Shown here piece after piece: positions 43,271 through 52,334 of a stretch of 64,000 nucleotides of DNA. The translations under genes and the position numbers were made by a program. The notes beneath the pieces are model-generated. The model saw only the letters and a list, made by a program, of their open reading frames with translations. It made no database searches and was not told where the DNA came from. The DNA is from Deinococcus radiotolerans (lineage in GTDB: Bacteria > Deinococcota > Deinococci > Deinococcales > Deinococcaceae). How positions within the stretch are numbered: the first letter of the stretch is position 1; every line of letters starts with the position of its first letter. Where the stretch lies: the NCBI RefSeq assembly GCF_014647435.1, contig NZ_BMPE01000010.1, positions 62,001-126,000 on the forward strand, given 5' to 3'.

Positions 43271-44302
43271 ATGACCGACGTCACCTGGCTGGCCCCCGAC
43301 GACCCCCGCTGGTCGGAGGTTCTCGCGCGCGTCCCCCACGACACGTACCACCTGCCCGGCTACGCGCGGGCCGCCGCGTGGCAGGAGGGCGGACGCGCCA
43401 CCGCCTTCTGGAGCCGCGGCATGGGCGGCGAACTCCTCGTGCCGCTGATCATCCGGCCCGTCCCGCAGCGGCCCGGGTGGTTCGACGCCGTCTCCCCCTA
43501 CGGGTACCCCGGGCCGCTGTGGCGCGGCGCGGCCGGCCCGGCCCAGCGGGCCCACTGGGCGGCGTTCGAGCAGGCCTGCCTCGCCGAGCGGCTGGTCAGC
43601 GTGTTCCTGCGCCTGCACCCCTTCCTGAGCAGCGCCGCCGACCCCGCCCAGGTACCCGGCACGCACGTCATGCACGGCGACATCTACGCCGTGGACCTGC
43701 GCCACTCCGACGACGAGTACCAGCGGCACATCCGCAAGAGCCACCGCCGCTTGATCCGCCGCCTGGAACACGCCGGATTCCAGATCGTGATGGACGACTG
43801 GACGCACTTCAGCGGCTTCCTCACGCTGTACGGGCAGACCATGCGCCGGTTGCAGGCCAGCCGCTACTACCACCTGAGCCCGGACTACTTCGCCACGCTG
43901 CGCCGCGAACTGCCCGAACACCTGCACCTGATCTCCGCCGTCGACCCCACCGGGCGGCTCGCGGCGGCCGGACTGCTGCTCAGCTGCGGCGGCGCCGTGC
44001 ACTGCCACCTGGGCGGCGTGGACGAACCCTTCGTGACGAACAACCCCACCCGCCTGATCGACGCGCAGACCGTCCGCCTGCTGCGCGCCCAGGGCCGCAC
44101 GCTGCTGAACCTGGGCGGCGGACTGGGCGGCGAGAACGACTCCCTGGCCGAGTACAAACGCGGCTTCGCCACCCACACGTACCCGTACGCCACCTGCCGC
44201 GTCGTCGTGAATCCGGCCGCGTACGCGCAGTTCAGTGCCGCCGCCGGGCACACGGCCTTCTTCCCGGCGTACCGCGCGCCCACCATGCCGCCCAGCCTCT
44301 GA
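43271..44302 (+). CDS. FemAB/GNAT-like aminoacyl or acyl transferase
   Basis: A 343-residue protein of the FemAB-like double-GNAT fold. Recognisable segments are VSPYGYPGPLW in the first half, IRKSHRRLIRRLEHAGFQ in the middle, and the final LLNLGGGLGGENDSLAEYKRGF, which matches the family C-terminus. Relatives either add amino acids to peptidoglycan bridges or modify polysaccharide units; context favours the second. It stands alone before a hairpin terminator. Confidence 0.8.
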   Translation: MTDVTWLAPDDPRWSEVLARVPHDTYHLPGYARAAAWQEGGRATAFWSRGMGGELLVPLIIRPVPQRPGWFDAVSPYGYPGPLWRGAAGPAQRAHWAAFEQACLAERLVSVFLRLHPFLSSAADPAQVPGTHVMHGDIYAVDLRHSDDEYQRHIRKSHRRLIRRLEHAGFQIVMDDWTHFSGFLTLYGQTMRRLQASRYYHLSPDYFATLRRELPEHLHLISAVDPTGRLAAAGLLLSCGGAVHCHLGGVDEPFVTNNPTRLIDAQTVRLLRAQGRTLLNLGGGLGGENDSLAEYKRGFATHTYPYATCRVVVNPAAYAQFSAAAGHTAFFPAYRAPTMPPSL

Positions 44303-44682
44303 CGGTAAGGGCCGCCGCACCGGCCTGCCCCGCTGACGCCCCCGCGACTCCTGAAGTCCGGGGGCACCGTTCTGACCCGGCGGGCTGGGTGGTGGCGCGT
44401 CACCGGACGCCCGGGGTGCCGGGCGCCAGCCTCTTGACGTGGGCGGGACCCCCGCCGCGCGGCTCCCAGGTCCGCACGCCTGCTGTCCGCCCGGACGTGT
44501 CACCGGTCACCCGGCGCTCCGGTATCGGGCTGATCTGCCCACTCGGTGGCGTCCCAGTGCACATTTACGTTTGTTCAACGCCGTCCTCATTACCGTGACG
44601 CTGTCCTCACCTCAAGGCCCCGGCATGCCGCCGGGGCGCGGCACCCACCGGCCCACCCCGCACAGCCAAAAGGAGCGGCGCG
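44303..44682. other. Leader region of the rightward polysaccharide operon
   Basis: 380 non-coding bases. They hold the FemAB terminator hairpin (44338-44365), an AT-rich patch at 44560-44600 where the operon promoter probably lies, and an 8-bp hairpin (44617-44624 with 44630-44637) 46 bases before ugd. I see no riboswitch consensus. Confidence 0.45.
44338..44365 (+). terminator. Hairpin terminator after the FemAB-like gene
   Basis: Arms GCCCCCG-c-GACT and AGTC-CGGGGGC pair over 11 bases with a single bulged C and a 5-base loop, 35 bases past the stop. The T-run is poor. Confidence 0.55.
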
Positions 44683-46113
44683 ATGAACACACCAGCACTG
44701 GAACGGCCCACCCCGCACCCCCGGACGGGAGGCGCACACCCGGCGGCGCCGCTCGCGCAGGTGACCATCATCGGCTCCGGGTACGTGGGCCTGAACACCG
44801 GCGCGGTCCTGGCGTACCTGGGACACCCGGTGGTCATGGTGGACCGCGACGAGCAGCGCGTCCGTGACCTGCAGGCCGGGCAGCCCGTGATCTTCGAGGT
44901 GGGCCTGCCGGACCTGCTGAGTCAGACGCGCGCCCAGACGACGTTCACTACGGACCTGCGCGCGGGCGTCCGGGACGCGCAGGTGATCGTGATCGCGGTG
45001 GGCACGCCCCCCACCGCCTCCGGTGACGCGGATACCCGCGCGGTGGAGCAGGCCGCCCAGGAGATCGCCGAGGGCCTCCAGGACGGGCAGCGCTGCGTGG
45101 TGGTCGTGAAATCCACGGTGCCCATCGGCACGAACCGCCGCGTGAAGTCCGTCATTGACCGCGTTCTGCACGCGCGCGGGGTGCAGGCGCAGGTGCACTA
45201 TGCGTCCAACCCGGAGTTCCTGCGTGAGGGTATGGCCCTGCACGACACGCTGTACCCGGACCGGGTGGTGGTCGGCTCGGACGACCCGGAGGCCCTGAGG
45301 GCCCTGCAACAGCTGTACACGCCGATCCTGGAGCAGACGTTCACGCCCCCGCCCGGCCTGCCCCGCCCGGATCACAAGCCGCTGCCCACCCTGATGAGCA
45401 CGGACGCGACGAGCGCCGAGCTGGTGAAGTACGCCTCGAACGCGTTCCTGGCCGTGAAGATCAGTTTCATCAATGAGGTGGCGGGCCTGTGCGAGAAAGT
45501 CGGCGCGGACGTCAGCGAGGTGGCGCGCGGCATGGGCATGGACATCCGCATCGGCGCCGGGTTCCTTCAGGCGGGCGTCGGCTGGGGCGGCAGCTGCTTT
45601 CCCAAGGACGTCCTGGCCCTCCAGGCGGTCGCCGCGGAGTACGGGTACACCCTGCCGATCGTGCAGGCGGCCGGGGAGGTCAACCGCCGCCAGCGGGCGC
45701 ACATGCTTGAGCGCCTCCAGGACGCACTGAAGGTCCTGCGGGGGCGTCAGGTGGCGGTGCTGGGCCTGACCTTCAAGCCCGGCACCAGCGACCTGCGCGA
45801 GTCGCCGGGCCTGGACCTCATCCAGCAGCTGCTGCGCCGGGGCGCGCACGTACGCGCGCACGACCCGGTCGCGCTGAGCGGCGCGCAGGCGCTGTACCCG
45901 GACCTGGACCTGGACTGGACGCCCAGCGTCGAGGCGGCCCTGAGCGGCGCGGACGCCGTGCTGCTGGCCACGGCGTGGCCGGAGTACCTGCACCTGGACT
46001 GGCTGGACCTGACGCGCCGCATGCGGACCCGCGTGGTGCTGGACGGCCGCAACGCGCTGCCCGCCGAACTGCTGCGCCAGGACGGCGTGGCGTACATGGG
46101 CGTGGGCCGATGA
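44683..46113 (+). CDS. ugd: UDP-glucose/UDP-sugar 6-dehydrogenase
   Basis: A 476-residue NAD-dependent dehydrogenase. The NAD loop is IIGSGYVGL near residue 30; ASNPEFLREG, the central NAFLAVKISFINE helix and the catalytic Cys305 in GWGGSCFPKD follow. The C-terminal domain has VLGLTFKPGTSDLRESP. It oxidises a UDP-sugar to the uronic acid. An N-terminal extension of about 25 residues is Pro-rich and not part of the fold. AAGGAG lies 7 bases before the ATG. First gene of a seven-gene operon. Confidence 0.93.
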   Translation: MNTPALERPTPHPRTGGAHPAAPLAQVTIIGSGYVGLNTGAVLAYLGHPVVMVDRDEQRVRDLQAGQPVIFEVGLPDLLSQTRAQTTFTTDLRAGVRDAQVIVIAVGTPPTASGDADTRAVEQAAQEIAEGLQDGQRCVVVVKSTVPIGTNRRVKSVIDRVLHARGVQAQVHYASNPEFLREGMALHDTLYPDRVVVGSDDPEALRALQQLYTPILEQTFTPPPGLPRPDHKPLPTLMSTDATSAELVKYASNAFLAVKISFINEVAGLCEKVGADVSEVARGMGMDIRIGAGFLQAGVGWGGSCFPKDVLALQAVAAEYGYTLPIVQAAGEVNRRQRAHMLERLQDALKVLRGRQVAVLGLTFKPGTSDLRESPGLDLIQQLLRRGAHVRAHDPVALSGAQALYPDLDLDWTPSVEAALSGADAVLLATAWPEYLHLDWLDLTRRMRTRVVLDGRNALPAELLRQDGVAYMGVGR

Positions 46114-47126
46114 GCGCCGAGGATCTGTTCCGGTCGCACGCGCTGGTCACCGGGGGCGCGGGCTTCATCGGCAGTCACCTCGTGGACCGGCTGCTGGCCG
46201 AGGGGTGGCGGGTGACGGTGATCGACAATTTCGACCCGTTCTACGATCCGGCCATCAAGCGGCGGAACGTGGCCGAGCATCTGAACCACCCGGCGTACCA
46301 GCTGATCCCGGCGGACCTGCGCACCGACCCGGCCGAGCTGAGGCGGGCCATCCGCGGGGACGTGCACGTGTGCGTGCACCTGGCGGCGCTGGCGGGCGTG
46401 CGGCCCTCGTTCGCGCGGCCCACCGAGTACCTGGACGTGAACGTGGTCGGCACGCAGAACATGCTGGAACTGGCGCGGGCGCTGGGGGTGCGGCAATTCA
46501 TCTTCGCGTCGTCCAGCAGCGTGTACGGCACGTGCCCGTCGGTGCCCTGGCGGGAGGACGAGCGGAACCTGCACCCGATTAGTCCGTACGCGGCGAGCAA
46601 ACTCAGCGGTGAGCTGCTGGGGCAGGTGTGCGCGCACGTGTACGGCATCCGGTTCGTGGCGCTGCGGTTTTTCACGGTGTACGGCCCCCGGCAGCGGCCG
46701 GACCTGGCCATTCACGCGTTCGCGCGGCGGATGCTCAACGGGCAGCCCATCAACGTGTTCGGCAACGGGCACAGCCGGCGTGACTACACGTACGTGCGGG
46801 ACATCGTGGACGGGATCGTGCAGGCCATCGAGTACGACCTGGAGCTGTTCAAGGTCATCAACCTGGGCAACAACCACACCATCAGCCTGATGGACATGAT
46901 CGAGGTGCTTGAGGACGTGCTGGGCGTGCGCGCGCACCTGCGACACCTGCCCGAGCAGTTCGGGGACGTGCCGCAGACCTGGGCGGACGTGGAGGTCGCG
47001 CGCCGGCTGCTGGGGTACGCGCCGCGCACGCAGTTCTACGACGGGGTGCAGGCGTTCATGACGTGGTTGCGTGAGGATCTGGCGCTCAGTCCCCTACCGC
47101 AGCCGCACTCGGGGAGCAGCGCGTGA
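46110..47126 (+). CDS. NAD-dependent epimerase (UDP-glucuronate 4-epimerase type)
   Basis: A 338-residue extended SDR. NAD loop VTGGAGFIGSH, catalytic YxxxK at Tyr160/Lys164 (SPYAASKLSGE), and FFTVYGPRQRPDLAIHAFARR are characteristic of UDP-GlcA C4-epimerases. It would act on the product of ugd, giving UDP-galacturonate. Starts within the ugd stop (ATGA). Confidence 0.9.
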   Translation: MSAEDLFRSHALVTGGAGFIGSHLVDRLLAEGWRVTVIDNFDPFYDPAIKRRNVAEHLNHPAYQLIPADLRTDPAELRRAIRGDVHVCVHLAALAGVRPSFARPTEYLDVNVVGTQNMLELARALGVRQFIFASSSSVYGTCPSVPWREDERNLHPISPYAASKLSGELLGQVCAHVYGIRFVALRFFTVYGPRQRPDLAIHAFARRMLNGQPINVFGNGHSRRDYTYVRDIVDGIVQAIEYDLELFKVINLGNNHTISLMDMIEVLEDVLGVRAHLRHLPEQFGDVPQTWADVEVARRLLGYAPRTQFYDGVQAFMTWLREDLALSPLPQPHSGSSA

Positions 47127-49348
47127 AGGGCGGGCGCACGGCGCTGTTCCTGCCCGGCCTGCACGGCGGGGGCGCGGAGCGCGTGATGGTGCAGCTGGCG
47201 GCGTCGCTGGCCGCGCGGGGGCAGGCGGTGGACCTGGTGGTCGCCTCGGCGGTCGGGCCGTACCTGAAAGACGTTCCGCCGCAGGTGCGGCTGGTGGATC
47301 TGCGCGCGGGCCGGGTTGTACTGTCCCTGCCGCGCCTGGTGGCGTACCTGCGCCGCACGCGGCCGCGGGTGCTGCTGTCCACGCTGGAACACGCCAACGT
47401 CGCAGCGGTCCTGGCCGGGCGGATGACCGGCGTGCCGGTGGTGCTGCGCGAGGCGAACGTCCTGCACCGCAGCGCCGCCGGCCTGCGGGCGCGGCTGCTG
47501 CCCGCCCTGATGCGCGCCGCCTACCCGCGCGCGCAGCACGTGGTGGCCGTGTCGGGCAGCGTGGCGCAGAGCCTGCGCACGCTGGGCGTCCCGCCCGGCC
47601 AGGTCAGCGTGATCGACAATCCCGTCATCACGGCGCAGTTCCCGGCGCTGCTGGCCGCGCCCCTGGACGACCCGTGGTTCCAGCCCGGAAGCCCGCCGGT
47701 GGTGCTGGGCGCGGGGCGGCTGGAGCTGCAGAAGGATTTCGCCACGCTGATCCGGGCGTTCGCGCAGGTCCGGGCGGCGCGCCCAGCGCGTCTGATCATC
47801 CTGGGTGAGGGCCAGGACCGCGGGCCGCTGGAGGCCCTGATCCATGAGCTGGGCGTGCAGGACGACGTGCGCCTGCCCGGATTCCGGGCGGACATCCTGG
47901 CGTTCATGGCGCGGGCGCACACCTTCGCGCTGACCTCCCAGTTCGAGGGTCTGCCCGGCACCCTGATTCAGGCGCTGGCGGCCGGGTGCGCGGCCGTGGC
48001 GACCGACGCGCCGGGCGGCTCGCGGGAGGTCTTGCAGGGCGGCTCGCACGGGCACCTGGTGCCGGTGGGGGACGTGTCGGCGCTGGCCTCGGCGCTGCAC
48101 GCCACGCTGGACCGCCCCCGCCCGGGCCCGCCGGGAGGCGGGGCTCTGGACCGCTACCGCGAGGAGGTGTCCGCCGAGCAGTACGTGCGCGTGCTGGACC
48201 GCGCCGCGGCCGGGAACCCGCCCGGGTGTGCGGAGCGGCACCTGGCGCTGCTCGTGACCAGCCTCTCGTACGGGGGCGCGCAGACGCAGGTGGTTGAACT
48301 GGCCCGGCGGTTCCGGGCGCGCGGCTGGCGCGTGACGCTGCTGTCCATGCTGCCGCCCGAGGCCTTCGAAGAGGACCTGCGCCGCAGCGGCATCGAGGTG
48401 GTCTCGCTGAACATGCGCCGCGGGGTGCCCAGCGTCCGCGCGTGGTGGCAGCTGGTGCGCTGGCTGCGGCGCGAGCGGCCCAGCACGCTGCACAGCCACA
48501 TGGTGCACGCCAACCTGCTGGCACGCCTGGCGCGGCGGCCCGGCCGGGTCGGGCAGCTGATCTGCACCGCGCACAACATCATCGAGGGCGGGCGGACCCG
48601 TGAACTGGCGTACCGGCTCACCGATCCATGGTGCGACCTGACCACGAACGTCAGCCGGGCGGCCACGCAGCGGTACGTGCAGGTGGGCGCCGTGCCCGCC
48701 GGTCAGATCCTGTACGTGCCCAACGGTGTGGACCCGGCCACGTTCCGCCCCGACCCGCGGCGCCGCCACGAGACCCGCGCGGCCCTGAAGCTGGGCGGCG
48801 CGTTCACGTGGCTGGCTGTGGGCCGCTTCGAGGACGCCAAGGATTACCCCAACCTGCTGCGCGCGTTCGCGCAGGTGCAGGCGGGGGCGCCCGGCGCGCA
48901 GCTGCTGCTGGTCGGCGATGGCCCCACCCGCCCGGCCGCGCAGGCCCAGGTGCGCGACCTGGGTCTGAACGCCCACGTGCAGTTCCTGGGCCTGCGCGGG
49001 GACGTGCCGGCCCTGATGAACGCCGCGGACGGGTACGTGCTGTCGTCCCGCTGGGAGGGGCTCCCGATGGTGCTGCTGGAAGCGCTGGCGAGCGGGCTGC
49101 CCATCGTGACGACCGACGTGGGCGGCACCCGTGAACTGGTGCGGCCGGGCGGCGGCCTGCTGGTGCCGCCCATGGACAGCGGCGCGCTGGCCCGCGCGAT
49201 GCTGCACCTGATGACCCTGCCCGCCGAGCAGCGCGCCCGCTGGAGCGAGCAGGGCCTGCACCTGATGCAGGAGGAGTACGCCATCGACGAGGTGGTTCGC
49301 ACGTGGGAGGGCCTGTACGAGTCCCGCGCCGGAGGGCACCATGCCTAA
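47123..49348 (+). CDS. Tandem GT4 glycosyltransferase (two GT-B modules in one protein)
   Basis: A 741-residue protein made of two complete GT4-like modules. Module 1 (about 1-370) has LHGGGAERVMVQLAASL, LREANVLHRS and LGAGRLELQKDF. Its Ex7E motif is altered to Glu275-x7-Gln283 (EGLPGTLIQA). Module 2 (about 380-741) has SLSYGGAQTQVVELA, VPNGVDPATF and an intact Glu645-x7-Glu653 (EGLPMVLLEA). It probably adds one or two sugars to the lipid-linked repeat unit; module 1 may be weak or structural. GTG overlaps the preceding stop (GTGA). No frameshift is visible at the junction. Confidence 0.9.
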   Translation: MKGGRTALFLPGLHGGGAERVMVQLAASLAARGQAVDLVVASAVGPYLKDVPPQVRLVDLRAGRVVLSLPRLVAYLRRTRPRVLLSTLEHANVAAVLAGRMTGVPVVLREANVLHRSAAGLRARLLPALMRAAYPRAQHVVAVSGSVAQSLRTLGVPPGQVSVIDNPVITAQFPALLAAPLDDPWFQPGSPPVVLGAGRLELQKDFATLIRAFAQVRAARPARLIILGEGQDRGPLEALIHELGVQDDVRLPGFRADILAFMARAHTFALTSQFEGLPGTLIQALAAGCAAVATDAPGGSREVLQGGSHGHLVPVGDVSALASALHATLDRPRPGPPGGGALDRYREEVSAEQYVRVLDRAAAGNPPGCAERHLALLVTSLSYGGAQTQVVELARRFRARGWRVTLLSMLPPEAFEEDLRRSGIEVVSLNMRRGVPSVRAWWQLVRWLRRERPSTLHSHMVHANLLARLARRPGRVGQLICTAHNIIEGGRTRELAYRLTDPWCDLTTNVSRAATQRYVQVGAVPAGQILYVPNGVDPATFRPDPRRRHETRAALKLGGAFTWLAVGRFEDAKDYPNLLRAFAQVQAGAPGAQLLLVGDGPTRPAAQAQVRDLGLNAHVQFLGLRGDVPALMNAADGYVLSSRWEGLPMVLLEALASGLPIVTTDVGGTRELVRPGGGLLVPPMDSGALARAMLHLMTLPAEQRARWSEQGLHLMQEEYAIDEVVRTWEGLYESRAGGHHA

Positions 49349-50510
49349 ACTGCTGATGGTCACCACGATTCCCGAGACGCTGGAGTCGTTCCTGCTGCCC
49401 TACGCGCTGCATTTCCGGCAGAGCGGCTGGCAGGTGGACGCCCTGGCCGGCGGGTCCTTCGAGCCCTTCCCCTGGCGCGAGACGCATTTTCATCACACGC
49501 ATCAGGTCACGTGGTCGCGCTCGCCGCTGCACGCCGGGAATTTCCTGGGCACGCCGGGCCGCATCCGGCAGCTGGTGCGGCGCGAGGGGTACGACATCGT
49601 GCACGTGCACACGCCCGTCGCGGCGTTCGTGACTCGCATGGCCCTGGGCAGCCTGCCGCGCGCGCAGCGCCCGCGGGTGGTGTACACCGCGCACGGCTTT
49701 CACTTCCACCCGAAGGGCCGCCCGCTGCGCAACGCGGCGTTCGTCACGCTGGAGTGGCTGGCGGGGCACTTCACGGATGACCTGGTCGTCATGAGCGAGG
49801 CGGATGAGGCGGCCGCCCGGGCGTTCGGGCTCGTGCCGCGCGGGCACCTGCACCGCATGCCTGGGATCGGCCTGGACCTTCAGCACTACAGCGCCGAGCC
49901 ACTCCCCCCGGCCGCCCTGGTGGACGCCCGGCGCGGCTGGGGGGAAGGCGGCCGCCCGTACCTGCTGGCCGTGGCGGAATTCATTCCCCGCAAGCGGCAC
50001 GCGGACCTCCTGACCGCGTTCGCGCGGCTCGGTCCGGAGTGGCCGCAGTTGCAGCTGGCGCTGGCCGGGCGGGGCGCGCTGGAAGCTGACCTGCGCGCGC
50101 AGGTGCAGGCGCTGGGCCTCACGGACCGGGTGCATTTCCTGGGGTTCAGGCGGGACATTCCCGCGCTCCTTCAGGGCGCGGCGGCCGTGGTCCTGACCAG
50201 CGAGCAGGAGGGCCTGCCGCGCTGCCTGCTGGAAGCCATGAGCGCCGGGACGCCCATCGTGGCAACCCGCATCCGGGGCGTGGTGGACCTCCTCGAGGGG
50301 CAGCTGGGCCTGATGTACGACGTTGGGGACGTGAACGCGCTGGAGGCGGCCCTGCGGGACGTGCTGCGCGACCCGGCAGCCGCGCAGGCCCGCGCCCAGG
50401 CGGCCCGGGCAGGCATGCTGCGCTACGACGTGCAGCACCTGATTCAGCTGCACGAACACCTGTACGCGTCAGCGCCCGCCACCGTGCGCGCCGGGGTGCG
50501 CCATGCCTAG
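49341..50510 (+). CDS. GT4 family glycosyltransferase
   Basis: A 389-residue GT-B enzyme. VHVHTPVAAFVTRMA and YTAHGFHFHPKG are typical of the PssD/CapM-like subgroup; the donor-site motif is intact (EGLPRCLLEAMSAG). It should extend the repeat unit on undecaprenyl carrier at the inner membrane face. It overlaps the tandem GT by 8 bases and the next gene by 8 bases. Confidence 0.9.
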   Translation: MPKLLMVTTIPETLESFLLPYALHFRQSGWQVDALAGGSFEPFPWRETHFHHTHQVTWSRSPLHAGNFLGTPGRIRQLVRREGYDIVHVHTPVAAFVTRMALGSLPRAQRPRVVYTAHGFHFHPKGRPLRNAAFVTLEWLAGHFTDDLVVMSEADEAAARAFGLVPRGHLHRMPGIGLDLQHYSAEPLPPAALVDARRGWGEGGRPYLLAVAEFIPRKRHADLLTAFARLGPEWPQLQLALAGRGALEADLRAQVQALGLTDRVHFLGFRRDIPALLQGAAAVVLTSEQEGLPRCLLEAMSAGTPIVATRIRGVVDLLEGQLGLMYDVGDVNALEAALRDVLRDPAAAQARAQAARAGMLRYDVQHLIQLHEHLYASAPATVRAGVRHA

Positions 50511-51183
50511 CGCCGCCCGGTCCCCCGATCCGTACCGGGGCAAACGGCTGCTGGACGTGCTGGTGGCCGGCACGCTGCTGCTGCTGACCTGGCCGGTCCT
50601 GCTGCTCATCGCGCTGGCCGTGCGGGTGCAGCTGGGGTCACCCGTGCTGTTCCGGCAGGTGCGGCCCGGGTTTCAGGGCGCACCGTTCACCCTGCTGAAA
50701 TTCCGGACCATGCGGGACCTGCGGGACGCCAGCGGCGAACTTCTGCCGGACGCCGCACGGCTCAGCCGCTTCGGGCAGTGGCTGCGGGCCACGTCCCTGG
50801 ACGAACTGCCCGAACTGCTGAACGTGCTGCGTGGGGACATGAGCCTGATCGGCCCCCGGCCGCTGCTGCTGGAGTACCTGCCCCGCTACGACCGCGAGCA
50901 GGCCCGCCGGCACGACGTCCGCCCGGGCCTGACCGGCTGGGCCCAGGTGAACGGCCGCCACGAGCTGAGCTGGGAGGACCGCTTCACGTTGGACGTGTGG
51001 TACGTCACGCACGCCAGCCTGCTCCTCGACCTGCGCATCGCCCTGCGCACGGCCACGCAGATCTCCCGGCGCGCCGGGGTCCGCCCGGCCGGCCATCCAG
51101 ACACCACTGACTTTCTCGGGACCGCCCCGCACCTGTCACGCCAGCTGGTGCCCGCCCCCTCTCACCAAAGGACTCAGCCATGA
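50503..51183 (+). CDS. Initiating phospho-sugar transferase 1 (PglC/WcaJ catalytic core)
   Basis: A 226-residue polyprenyl-phosphate sugar-1-phosphate transferase of the short monotopic type. One N-terminal reentrant helix (LLDVLVAGTLLLLTWPVLLLIAL), then KFRTMRD, SLDELPELLNVLRGDMSLIGPRP and the C-terminal GLTGWAQVNGRHELSWEDRF are all standard. The Asp-Glu pair in SLDELPEL is the expected catalytic dyad. It transfers the first sugar-phosphate to undecaprenyl phosphate. Overlaps its neighbours on both sides. Confidence 0.92.
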   Translation: MPSAARSPDPYRGKRLLDVLVAGTLLLLTWPVLLLIALAVRVQLGSPVLFRQVRPGFQGAPFTLLKFRTMRDLRDASGELLPDAARLSRFGQWLRATSLDELPELLNVLRGDMSLIGPRPLLLEYLPRYDREQARRHDVRPGLTGWAQVNGRHELSWEDRFTLDVWYVTHASLLLDLRIALRTATQISRRAGVRPAGHPDTTDFLGTAPHLSRQLVPAPSHQRTQP

Positions 51184-52334
51184 CGTACGCCATGCCCCTG
51201 CCCACTGAACCGGACGTTCGACTCCAACCTGACCTGCAGATGGCCGCGGCGGACATCAATGAGGATGACATCCAGGCGGTCATGGGCGTGCTGCGTTCCG
51301 GGCGCCTGGCCCTGGGGGACTGGGCGGGCATCTTCGAGCAGCGCGTGGCGGAGTTCGTGGGGGTCCGGCACGCCATCTGCGTGAATTCCGGGACGGCGGC
51401 GCTGCACCTGATCGTGCGGGGCCTGGGCCTGGGCCCGGGGGATGAGGTGATCGTCCCGTCGTTCACGTTCGCCGCCAGCGTGAACGCGCTGCTGTACGAG
51501 GGCGTCACGCCGGTGTTCGCGGACATCACGCCCGACACGTTCAACCTCGACCCGGCGGACGTGCGGGCGCGCGTGACCCCCAGGACCCGCGCGGTCATGG
51601 TGGTGGACGTGTTCGGCCACCCGGCCCCCTGGGCCGAGCTGGAGCAGGTGGCCGAGGAGTTCAACCTGATGCTGCTCGATGACTGCTGCGAGGCGCTGGG
51701 CAGCGCCATCGGCGAGCGGCGGCTCGGCTCGCTGGGCCGGGCGGGAGCGTTCGCGTTCTACCCGAACAAGCAGATCACCTCGGGCGAGGGGGGCATGATC
51801 GTCACCAACGACGACCAGCTGGCCCAGGCGGCGCGCAGCATGGCCAATCAGGGTCGGCCCGCCATGGGTGCGTGGCTGGAGCACGAGCGGCTGGGCTTCA
51901 ACTACCGCCTGGATGAGATGTCGGCCGCGCTGGGCGCGTCGCAGATGCAGCGGCTGCCGCAGCTGCTTGCGCGCCGGCGCGAGGTGGCGGCCCTGTACAC
52001 CCGGCGGCTGGCGCCGCTGCCGAACGTGCGGGTGCCGGTCACGCGGCCCGGCGTGGTCGTCAGTCCCTTCGTGTACGTGGTGACGCTGACCGGGACCGCC
52101 CCGCACCGCGATGAGGTCATGAAGCGGCTGGCTGCGCAGGGTGTGCCCAGCCGCGGGTACTTCGCGCCGCTGCACCAGCAGCCGTACATGCAGGGGTACG
52201 CGGCCCCGGCGTGCCTGCCGGTCACCGAGGACGTCTGCGCCCGGACGATTGCCCTGCCCTTCCATCATCAGCTGGGCGAGGCGGACATCGAGCGGATCGC
52301 GCAGGCGCTGCAGGTTGCGGTGGCGGTGAGCTGA
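51180..52334 (+). CDS. DegT/DnrJ/EryC1 family sugar aminotransferase
   Basis: A 384-residue PLP enzyme. The PLP lysine is Lys197 in FYPNKQITSGEGG; CVNSGTAALHL and LLDDCCEALG mark the cofactor pocket. It aminates a 4-keto sugar, so its likely substrate is the product of the WbpM-type dehydratase at 41069-42889. Start overlaps the preceding stop (ATGA). Confidence 0.92.
   Translation: MTYAMPLPTEPDVRLQPDLQMAAADINEDDIQAVMGVLRSGRLALGDWAGIFEQRVAEFVGVRHAICVNSGTAALHLIVRGLGLGPGDEVIVPSFTFAASVNALLYEGVTPVFADITPDTFNLDPADVRARVTPRTRAVMVVDVFGHPAPWAELEQVAEEFNLMLLDDCCEALGSAIGERRLGSLGRAGAFAFYPNKQITSGEGGMIVTNDDQLAQAARSMANQGRPAMGAWLEHERLGFNYRLDEMSAALGASQMQRLPQLLARRREVAALYTRRLAPLPNVRVPVTRPGVVVSPFVYVVTLTGTAPHRDEVMKRLAAQGVPSRGYFAPLHQQPYMQGYAAPACLPVTEDVCARTIALPFHHQLGEADIERIAQALQVAVAVS

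Noticed and set aside
44560..44600. Promoter candidates before ugd
   Set aside because: TTGTTC and TACCGT are present but only 14 bases apart; not convincing enough to list as a promoter.
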